This document shows positions 14,897 to 19,391 of a stretch of 19,391 bases of DNA, piece by piece. Origin of the DNA: CAZZNQ01 sp964655775 (lineage in GTDB: Bacteria > Planctomycetota > Brocadiia > SM23-32); assembly GCA_964655775.1 (NCBI GenBank), contig CAZZNQ010000078.1:1-19391 (forward strand), written 5' to 3'. A model generated the notes under the pieces. That model did not search any database. It had not been told where the DNA came from and worked only from the letters and a program-made list of their open reading frames with translations. The position numbers and the translations under genes were made by a program. The stretch's first letter is position 1, and the number at the start of each line of letters is the position of its first letter.

Positions 14897-15343
14897 TCAG
14901 AACCAGCACCCGACCTTCTTCCGATAATCGCGGTAGGGCTCGCCGAACTCGCGCTCCATCGCCCGTTCCTCACCGGGTATAAAGCGCACCTCCATCACCG
15001 CGATAAAGACCGGTAGCGCGATCCACGGAGTGAGGGTGCCCAACGCCACCGCCACACCGATGAGGACGGCCGCCATTCCCAGGTACATGGGATGCCGGCT
15101 GAAGCGGAACGGCCCCCGCACCACGAACAAGGTCGGGACCTCGGAAGGCTTGACCGTCGTGCCTACCCGCTTGAAGATCTGATCGGCCCAGACGTTCACG
15201 GCCAGGCCGGCGAGTATCGGCAGCGCCCCAAGGCATCGCCAGGGACCGGATATCAGCCGAACCACGGGCACGAGGAAGTCCAGACACAACATCCCCACTA
15301 CGCACGCGAGCAGATAGGTCGGTGGCTCCACCTGACGCTCCAC
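14897..15343 (-). CDS. Isoprenylcysteine/phospholipid methyltransferase-like membrane protein
   Basis: This 148-residue integral membrane protein carries the C-terminal signature of the ICMT/PEMT-like group: RGPFRFSRHPMYLGM (about 76-90), then a helix pair and the conserved acidic EERAMEREFGEPYRDY (125-140) that closes the S-adenosylmethionine pocket. Three to four membrane helices are visible. In bacteria such proteins methylate unknown lipids or small molecules, so 'isoprenylcysteine' should not be taken literally. I chose GTG 15343 because GGAGGG lies 8 nt upstream and the length matches small family members. In-frame ATG 15451 or 15508 would add a weakly hydrophobic stretch and are alternatives. 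It follows the GIY-YIG gene on the same strand. Confidence 0.82.
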   Translation of the reverse strand: MERQVEPPTYLLACVVGMLCLDFLVPVVRLISGPWRCLGALPILAGLAVNVWADQIFKRVGTTVKPSEVPTLFVVRGPFRFSRHPMYLGMAAVLIGVAVALGTLTPWIALPVFIAVMEVRFIPGEERAMEREFGEPYRDYRKKVGCWF

Positions 15344-15531
15344 GACTGTCGCCCTCCCGAAACGAACCCGATGCAGTGCAGCAGCCCCAAGAATGGCGGC
15401 ACCATGATAGCTACAAACGGAAGGGGCAGCAAACGGTAGACTCACCGCCATTGCCTGGAAGCTCGCCCAGGTCCAGTACACGATGGACGCACAACTGCGA
15501 GCAATCACAAATCTGGGGAAGGAACAGGCGA

Positions 15532-15774
15532 TTACCAGAAGTGGCGCCGCGCAAAGGCGTGGCCTGAACCCGCATTGAGATACTGCTCGAACGATGAAGC
15601 CTTGGCGTCGTCCTCGAAGCGGATCACGACGACGGTCTTCCAGGGTGCATGCTTCCGTGTGTGGACAGACTTGCCGCCGTTGTGCTCTCTGAGCCGCCTG
15701 CGAAAATCAGAAGTGACGCCAATACAGCGCTTCGAGGGATCAACTGTGCTCTGGAGCAGGTACACGTATTTGAT
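15532..15774 (-). CDS. GIY-YIG nuclease domain protein with apparent ATC start
   Basis: This 80-residue protein matches the small stand-alone GIY-YIG (UPF0213/YhbQ-like) family: KYVYLLQS for 'GIY', RCIGVTSDFRRRLREHN for 'YIG' and the catalytic Arg helix, HTRKHAPWKTVVVI, and FEQYLNAGSGHAF with the metal-binding Glu. Family members usually begin M-(K)-Y-Y-V-Y, and here the corresponding codon is ATC (15774-15772). AGGAG (15783-15787) sits 8 nt before it, exactly where a ribosome site should be. No ATG, GTG or TTG in frame is close; the open frame upstream to 16077 runs through the hairpin repeats and has no family character. It is either started at ATC (or CTG at 15780) or a gene that lost its start. 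Confidence 0.75.
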   Translation of the reverse strand: MKYVYLLQSTVDPSKRCIGVTSDFRRRLREHNGGKSVHTRKHAPWKTVVVIRFEDDAKASSFEQYLNAGSGHAFARRHFW

Positions 15775-15805
15775 GTCCAGATCTCCTGCAGATCGTGCCC
15801 TACTC

Positions 15806-15843
15806 CGCCCTCCTTTGCTCGCGATGGCGAGTCCTGGAGGGCG
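15806..15843. repeat. Hairpin repeat H1 beside the GIY-YIG gene
   Basis: A 38-nt imperfect palindrome: CGCCCTCC (15806-15813) pairs with GGAGGGCG (15836-15843), a 4x4 internal loop (TTTG/TCCT) follows, then CTCGC/GCGAG and a GATG loop. It has the same architecture as the element at 15904-15943 and shares the CTCCTTyGCTC core with it in inverted orientation. Confidence 0.65.
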
Positions 15844-15903
15844 ACCATCTCCTTCGCTCCGGCAGGGCACCGGCGCGATCGCAATGGCCACAGAGAGGGC
15901 TTG

Positions 15904-15943
15904 TCCTCCGAAGCTCCGAGCCGTAGCGAGGAGCGAAGGAGGA
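15904..15943. repeat. Hairpin repeat H2, inverted relative to H1
   Basis: A 40-nt imperfect palindrome: TCCTCC (15904-15909) pairs with GGAGGA (15938-15943). An internal mismatch patch follows, then GCTCC/GGAGC (15913-15917, 15930-15934), a GA/GA mismatch and a GC pair around a CGTA loop. A partial third copy (CTCCTTCGCTCC, 15850-15861) lies between H1 and H2. I recall similar GAAG/CTTCG-rich palindromes beside GIY-YIG genes in other bacteria, which suggests a mobile palindromic repeat family. Confidence 0.6.
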
Positions 15944-16120
15944 TGGTCGGCCGGACGGGACACGGTTAGAACAATTCGCCGCCGAAGTAGCCGCGCTGCC
16001 CACCTGCGTCTCCGAGGCCATCCTGCAAGCAGTGTAGCGAAACGCCGTTTGCGGGGCAACCTCAGGATGCGGGACACGCACCGCGCCGGCAGTGGGCCTG
16101 GATGCCCGCCTGCAAAACCT

Positions 16121-16183
16121 GGCAGGGCAAGGTTCCTGCCCTGCCCGCCGAGAGAGAACCCCGGCCGCGATGGCGACCGGGGT
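16121..16183 (-). terminator. Two hairpins ending the minus-strand phage-like operon
   Basis: In the direction of minus transcription, ACCCCGG/CCGGGGT (arms 16158-16164 and 16177-16183) comes first. It is followed by a perfect 9-bp stem GGCAGGGCA/TGCCCTGCC (16121-16129, 16137-16145) with a 7-nt loop and then AGGTTTTGC. The second stem with its short T run looks like an intrinsic terminator downstream of the stop at 16208. Confidence 0.6.
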
Positions 16184-16207
16184 GGGACGGAAGGGCGTCT
16201 GACAACG

Positions 16208-16762
16208 TCAGCGCGCCAGTTCGAACTTGCCTCTGGCCGCCTTGCGGAAGCGGGCGGTGTCGCCCTTCTTCTGCGTCTCCCGAAGTATCGCCGCGTAGAT
16301 GGTGGCCGCTGGCGTCTTGCCGTCGGAGCGCCAGTAGCCCTTCTCGAAGGCGCGCTCGACGATGGCCTTGCACGACAACGGCTCGCCGGCCTCGGCCAGC
16401 ACCTTCGCCGCGGCGTCCAGGCCGCTCATGCCTTCGCCAAGGCTTCGGCGTGCGGGCAGGGCGCGTTCCTTGGCGCCCCCCTTCGCACGTGTGGCGCGCT
16501 TCTTGGGCTTGTTGGCCTCTGGCTCGCGGTCGGGCTTCTCTTCGCCCTGGGCGCCCCCGTTGGCCGTGGTGGTCTCCTGGGCAGCTTCGGCTACAGCCCC
16601 TCGCAGGCGCTGGGCGCTCTTGATGCGCACGGCCTTGCCGGTCTTGAGGTTCGTGCCATTCCAGCCGCCGTGCGGGTTCTCGGATTCAAGCCGCACGGAC
16701 ACCATCTTGTCCGACACCCTGGCAGCGTAGACGCCGCCGATTCTGACCTCGTCCTTCTTCAT
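16208..16762 (-). CDS. HARE-HTH domain protein
   Basis: This 184-residue protein has three parts: an N-terminal beta-rich segment (1-52, KMVSVRLESENPHGGWNGTN), a charged, probably disordered linker (53-110), and a C-terminal HARE-HTH winged-helix domain (112-184: GLDAAAKVLAEAGEPLSCKA, KGYWRSDGKTPAATIYAAI, FRKAARGKFEL). HARE-HTH domains occur in RNA polymerase delta subunit, restriction systems and chromatin proteins, and are thought to bind DNA or proteins. The linker end holds LPARRSLGEGM (102-112), which looks like a palindromic repeat read as coding sequence. ATG 16762 has GGAGG 8 nt upstream, inside the end of the previous gene, whose stop is 3 nt away. It is the last gene of the minus-strand operon. 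Confidence 0.82.
   Translation of the reverse strand: MKKDEVRIGGVYAARVSDKMVSVRLESENPHGGWNGTNLKTGKAVRIKSAQRLRGAVAEAAQETTTANGGAQGEEKPDREPEANKPKKRATRAKGGAKERALPARRSLGEGMSGLDAAAKVLAEAGEPLSCKAIVERAFEKGYWRSDGKTPAATIYAAILRETQKKGDTARFRKAARGKFELAR
16427..16460. repeat. Palindromic repeat-like insert within the HARE-HTH gene
   Basis: The stretch contains GCCTTCGCCAAGGCTTCGGC, with short outer arms TGCC/GGCA. It encodes LPARRSLGEGM in the minus frame, exactly at the linker/domain boundary. I recall the DNA word and the peptide 'PARRSLGEG' from dispersed repeats in other genomes. Here it seems inserted in frame. Confidence 0.5.
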
Positions 16763-16765
16763 CGC

Positions 16766-17002
16766 TCAGTCCTCCACCTTCTTGAGGGAGTCGATGGTCG
16801 TCTGGAGCGTCTGCCCCGCGCCACCGACGTAGTCGTGGTCCTCGTCCAGGGCGGTGCGGATGTGCGACCACCAGTAGGCCTCCGCCCAGTCCCATTCCTC
16901 GGGCGCGGCGTCCTCGATGGCTGCGCGCGCCTCCTCGAGCGCCTCGATGATGCGCTCCTTCACGTCCTCCAGGACGTCCGCTGCTTCCTGCTTCGACATC
17001 AT
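16766..17002 (-). CDS. Small acidic protein in phage-like operon, unknown function
   Basis: About 78 residues, not recognised. The N-terminal half is a strongly helical, Glu/Ala-rich stretch (MSKQEAADVLEDVKERIIEA, then LEEARAAIEDA). A Trp/Tyr-rich centre (EEWDWAEAYWWSHIRTALDE) and a short tail follow. ATG 17002 (or ATG 16999) is taken as the start. A TTG at 17017 overlapping the upstream stop (TTGA) is possible and would add five residues. Tight spacing with neighbours (3 nt before the HARE-HTH start) places it in one transcript. High coding-like quality, but no functional clue beyond the context. Confidence 0.65.
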   Translation of the reverse strand: MMSKQEAADVLEDVKERIIEALEEARAAIEDAAPEEWDWAEAYWWSHIRTALDEDHDYVGGAGQTLQTTIDSLKKVED

Positions 17003-17013
17003 GCGGGCTGCTT

Positions 17014-17250
17014 TCAATCCTCGATCATGTCGGCCAGATACCGTACCAGCTCGCCGACGCTGGCCAACGGCACATCGGTGCCTCTCTCCGGGTCCACGCC
17101 GTCGCTGGCGATGGCCCGGGCGACCGCGCGGAGCGCGGCCGCCTCGTCGTCACTCTCCCACCCCGGCAGGCGGAGCCAGCCGTCGTGCTGCTCAAGCACC
17201 TCGGCCGCCTTGCGCAGGGTGAACACCACCATGTCCCGGCTCGATGCCAC
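17014..17250 (-). CDS. Small protein in phage-like operon, unknown function
   Basis: A 78-residue protein, not recognised. It starts SSRDMVVFTLRKAAEVLEQH and includes PGWESDDEAAALRAVARAIA and a C-terminal helix VGELVRYLADMIED. The GTG start at 17250 is backed by GGAGG 7 nt upstream, which overlaps the end of the preceding gene. The composition is acidic and helical, like its downstream neighbour. The ends overlap or nearly touch those of the adjacent genes, as expected of a compact phage-type operon. Confidence 0.68.
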   Translation of the reverse strand: MASSRDMVVFTLRKAAEVLEQHDGWLRLPGWESDDEAAALRAVARAIASDGVDPERGTDVPLASVGELVRYLADMIED

Positions 17251-17254
17251 GTCG

Positions 17255-17425
17255 TCACCTCCCGTCGTTCAATCGGCGCTCAATGTCTTCCGGCTCCTGC
17301 TGGGCCAGGAAGGCAAGCGCCTCGATCAACAGTCCGCCCACGTGTCCGAGGTCGCCGGCGTGGCCGAAGTCGACGCCTTCCTTTCGGGCGAACTCGGCGT
17401 GGTGCGCGACCTCCTCGTGAAGCAC
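17255..17425 (-). CDS. Small protein in phage-like operon; true start uncertain
   Basis: From GTG 17425 the frame gives 56 residues: LHEEVAHHAEFARKEGVDFG, then HAGDLGHVGGLLIEALAFLA and a charged end. The sequence before the GTG in the same frame (SAETVYRSRRKDVDALLD) also looks coding, so the real start is probably further up. There is no ATG, GTG or TTG there; CTG at 17482 is the first suitable codon, 12 nt before the preceding gene's last base. Either CTG initiation coupled to the upstream stop, or a frameshift joining it to the 40-aa frame, would explain this. His-rich centre (EEVAHHAEF). Function unknown. Confidence 0.5.
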   Translation of the reverse strand: MLHEEVAHHAEFARKEGVDFGHAGDLGHVGGLLIEALAFLAQQEPEDIERRLNDGR

Positions 17426-17471
17426 GTCCAGCAGCGCGTCGACGTCCTTGCGGCGCGACCGGTAGACCGTC

Positions 17472-17594
17472 TCAGCGGACAGGCCCGCTGTCGTCGATGC
17501 GCCCGCTCTTCCGCCGTCCGGCTTGCTCGTCGGCGATGAACTCGTCGACGTCCTTGATGCGTCCCTTGCCGTCGGTGTGCTTCGCGTAGTCCAC
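17472..17594 (-). CDS. 40-aa protein in phage-like operon
   Basis: A short frame from GTG 17594, preceded by GGGAGG about 5 nt upstream, encodes a charged peptide (DYAKHTDGKGRIKDVDEFIA, then DEQAGRRKSGRIDDSG). It begins 12 nt after the stop of the preceding gene. It may be a free small protein or the N-terminal part of a longer protein continued in another frame at 17482-17255. No function can be given. Confidence 0.5.
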   Translation of the reverse strand: MDYAKHTDGKGRIKDVDEFIADEQAGRRKSGRIDDSGPVR

Positions 17595-17606
17595 GGCGTC
17601 CTCCCT

Positions 17607-17891
17607 TCAGTCCGCGAGCATCTGGATGACGCGGGCGTAGTCGGCGACGTCGCCCGCCGTGCCGCGGTAGCCGTCCAGGGTCGCCTGGAGGATGCGGGCC
17701 ACCTTCGCGTTGTGCTCGGCGTCGCATGCGTCGCCCAGCAGCTGGAATCCCTCGGTTACGACGGCCGTCCTGCCGTCCCTGGCCTCGATGGCCTTGACCA
17801 GCCGGCGGCCGTCGATCCGGATGTCCTGGCCGTCGCGGGTGATGGTCACCTCTCCATTCGTCCCCTCTACGTCTATGCGCGTCGTCTTCAT
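17607..17891 (-). CDS. First gene of phage-like operon; small protein of unknown function
   Basis: A 94-residue protein, not recognised. Residues 1-30 look like beta strands (TTRIDVEGTNGEVTITRDGQ, DIRIDGRRL), followed by helices (LLGDACDAEHNAKVARILQA, GDVADYARVIQMLAD). ATG 17891 has GGGAGA 6 nt upstream. It diverges from the terminase genes, with about 145 bp between starts that hold no promoter I can call with confidence. As the first gene of six it probably shares its transcript with all those down to the terminator at 16121-16183. Confidence 0.68.
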   Translation of the reverse strand: MKTTRIDVEGTNGEVTITRDGQDIRIDGRRLVKAIEARDGRTAVVTEGFQLLGDACDAEHNAKVARILQATLDGYRGTAGDVADYARVIQMLAD

Positions 17892-18036
17892 CTCCTATCT
17901 CCCTTCTGCATAAGGGGTTACCATCGTTTTCCTCACACACATCAGGGCATGTTCTGGCCCCGAGCGCAAGGAGATTCCGCGCAGTTTCGCAGATTCTGTG
18001 CATGTCGCAAGCCCTACCCAGTGAAAGAGATGTGAC

Positions 18037-18225
18037 ATGGCCGAAGAGAACAAGCTGAATCCGACGGCCCTGACCATAGAAAAGGCCGCCCAGGTGCTCG
18101 GCGTGGGACGCCAGACGCTGGAGGCGGACATCGCCGCCGGCGCGCCCGTGAACGCCGACGGGACGGTCAACCTGGTGCACTACGCCGCATGGCTCGTGAA
18201 GGAGCTGGCCGCCCGTGGCGATTGA
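18037..18225 (+). CDS. Putative small terminase subunit (HTH protein)
   Basis: This 62-residue protein holds a helix-turn-helix, TIEKAAQVLGVGRQTLEADI (about 13-32), then a loop AAGAPVNADGTVNLVHYAAW and a final helix. The layout resembles the Nu1-type DNA-recognition domain of phage small terminases, and excisionase-like proteins share it. The next gene, a large terminase, starts inside its last codons (11-bp overlap), which strongly favours the small-terminase reading. It is much shorter than most small terminases and lacks an oligomerisation region, so it may be a minimal or atypical form. ATG 18037 has a weak AAAGAGA site. Confidence 0.65.
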   Translation: MAEENKLNPTALTIEKAAQVLGVGRQTLEADIAAGAPVNADGTVNLVHYAAWLVKELAARGD

Positions 18226-19391
18226 CCCCCGCAACCTGAAGCCCGCTGACCTCGTGCGGCTCCTCAACTCAACGCCGCTCAGCACGGTCATTGACGAGCG
18301 CCAGCTCTACCGCCACCGCATGCGGGCGGGGTTCCGGATCGGAGCCGGGCGCGACATCGGCGACCTGCCTCCCGTCGTGGACCAGGTGCGGAAGGCGCGG
18401 GCCGCCGGCGACTTCCGCTTCTTCTGCGAGTCCTACTTCCCGCGCACGTTCCACCTTGCCTGGTCGCCTGACCACCTGAAGGTCATCGCGCGCATCGAGC
18501 AGGCGGTGTTGCACGGCGGCCTGTTCGCCCTCGCCATGCCGCGCGGGAGCGGCAAGACGTCCATCGCCGAGTGCGCCTGTCTCTGGGCCATGCTCCACGG
18601 ACACCGGGAGTTCGTGTGCCTCATCGGCGCGTCGGAGGTCCACGCGGTCGAGATGCTGGACAGCATCAAGATGGAACTGGACGGGAGCGACCTCTTGGCC
18701 GAGGACTTCCCGGAGGTCTGCCACCCCATCCAGTGCCTGGAGGGCATTGCCAATCGGTGCAGCGGGCAGCTCTACAAGGGCGAGCGCACGCACATCGAGT
18801 GGACCGCGAAGGAGATCGTCCTGCCGACCATCCGGCCGCAGGAGGCGTGGTGGAACCGGCCCGAACACGCGCGGTTCCTGAGGGGGGACGGACTGTCGTT
18901 CGCGAGCGGCGCCATCCTGAAGGTGGCCGGCATCACCGGGCGCATCCGCGGCATGAAGCACCAGACCGCGGGTGGCGAATCCTTTCGGCCCGACCTGGTC
19001 ATCCTCGACGACCCACAGACCGACGAGTCGGCGCGCAGCCTTTCCCAGTGCCAGGCGCGGGAGAGCATCCTGGCCGGCGCCGTGCTCGGCCTGTCCGGAC
19101 CGGGCAGGAAGATATCGGGCATCATGCCCTGCACCGTCATCAAGCCCGGCGACATGGCCGACCGCATCCTCGACCGCGAGAAGCACCCGCAGTGGCAGGG
19201 AGAGCGGATGAAGATGGTCTACGCCTTCCCCACGAACCAGAAGCTCTGGGACCGCTACGCGGAGATCCGCGCTGAGGACATGCGCATGGGCGGGGACGGG
19301 AGCCGGGCGACAGAGTTCTATCGGGAACACCGGGAGGAGATGGACGCCGGCGCGCAGGTGGCCTGGCCGGACCGCCACCACGAGGACGAGC
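18215..19391 (+). CDS. Phage terminase large subunit, N-terminal part (partial)
   Basis: The frame runs from GTG 18215 to the right edge without a stop (392 codons visible). It holds the ATPase motor of a large terminase, which drives DNA into phage heads and cuts it. Seen are a leader of about 105 residues, Walker A MPRGSGKTS (108-116, Lys114), the following VCLIGASEVHAVEMLDSIK strand-helix, the adenine-side region, RGMKHQ, and Walker B LVILDDPQTDES (261-272) with Asp265/Asp266. The nuclease domain lies beyond the edge. AAGGAG is 10 nt before the GTG, inside the small-terminase gene, and the genes overlap by 11 bp. It marks the start of a late packaging module of a prophage or phage-like element. 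Confidence 0.85.
   Translation, partial: MAIDPRNLKPADLVRLLNSTPLSTVIDERQLYRHRMRAGFRIGAGRDIGDLPPVVDQVRKARAAGDFRFFCESYFPRTFHLAWSPDHLKVIARIEQAVLHGGLFALAMPRGSGKTSIAECACLWAMLHGHREFVCLIGASEVHAVEMLDSIKMELDGSDLLAEDFPEVCHPIQCLEGIANRCSGQLYKGERTHIEWTAKEIVLPTIRPQEAWWNRPEHARFLRGDGLSFASGAILKVAGITGRIRGMKHQTAGGESFRPDLVILDDPQTDESARSLSQCQARESILAGAVLGLSGPGRKISGIMPCTVIKPGDMADRILDREKHPQWQGERMKMVYAFPTNQKLWDRYAEIRAEDMRMGGDGSRATEFYREHREEMDAGAQVAWPDRHHEDE

Noticed and set aside
14508..14909. 133-codon minus frame
   Set aside because: It overlaps the end of the 170-aa membrane protein gene and has no ribosome site or familiar sequence.
15575..17539. 654-codon plus-strand open frame
   Set aside because: It crosses the GIY-YIG gene, the hairpin repeats, a terminator and the HARE-HTH operon in antisense, and its translation resembles no protein.
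17892..18036. Spaced CGCA words between the divergent phage-like operons as an operator array
   Set aside because: Spacing is irregular and no matching promoter boxes could be placed.

Overview
The window looks like a GC-rich bacterial chromosome segment whose right end runs into a phage-like module. The best lineage clue is the 85-aa protein at 344-601. Its N-terminal half fits the 'small basic protein' family I know from the Planctomycetes-Verrucomicrobia-Chlamydiae (PVC) superphylum, including Lentisphaerae and Omnitrophota-type genomes. A stand-alone lipid A biosynthesis N-terminal domain and a predicted lipoprotein suggest a Gram-negative envelope. No 16S gene is present, so the lineage is an inference.

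Left part (1-1906): a minus-strand operon reads SPOR-like membrane protein, small basic protein, then an aminotransferase cut by the left edge. Its promoter is close to consensus and carries a palindrome over the -35 box. About 430 bp without a convincing gene follow, then tRNA-Lys(TTT) with its own promoter.

Middle part (2047-9061): a secreted or anchored metallophosphoesterase; a translationally coupled family 2 glycosyltransferase and LAB_N membrane protein; a YihY/BrkB membrane protein behind a possible 38-aa secreted peptide; a PIG-L/LmbE lipoprotein deacetylase and an SDR oxidoreductase fired by back-to-back promoters; and a cytoplasmic GH10 glycosidase with its own promoter. These suggest envelope glycan and carbohydrate metabolism.

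Regulatory operon (9062-13246): a DUF4139-type exported protein, an OmpR-family response regulator and a sensor histidine kinase lie on one strand with short spacings or an overlap. The region upstream holds two adjacent 11-bp direct repeats, the geometry used by OmpR/PhoB-type regulators, so autoregulation is the natural reading.

Right part (13336-19391): two unrecognised small membrane proteins flank a repeat-rich divergent promoter region. Next come an isoprenylcysteine-methyltransferase-like membrane protein and a GIY-YIG nuclease whose expected ATG is ATC, beside two hairpin repeats. From about 16200 the layout is phage-like. Six small minus-strand genes, including a HARE-HTH protein with an apparent in-frame palindromic repeat, diverge from a putative small terminase and a large terminase with Walker A and B motifs. 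The large terminase continues beyond the window. No integrase, attachment site or CRISPR array was seen.
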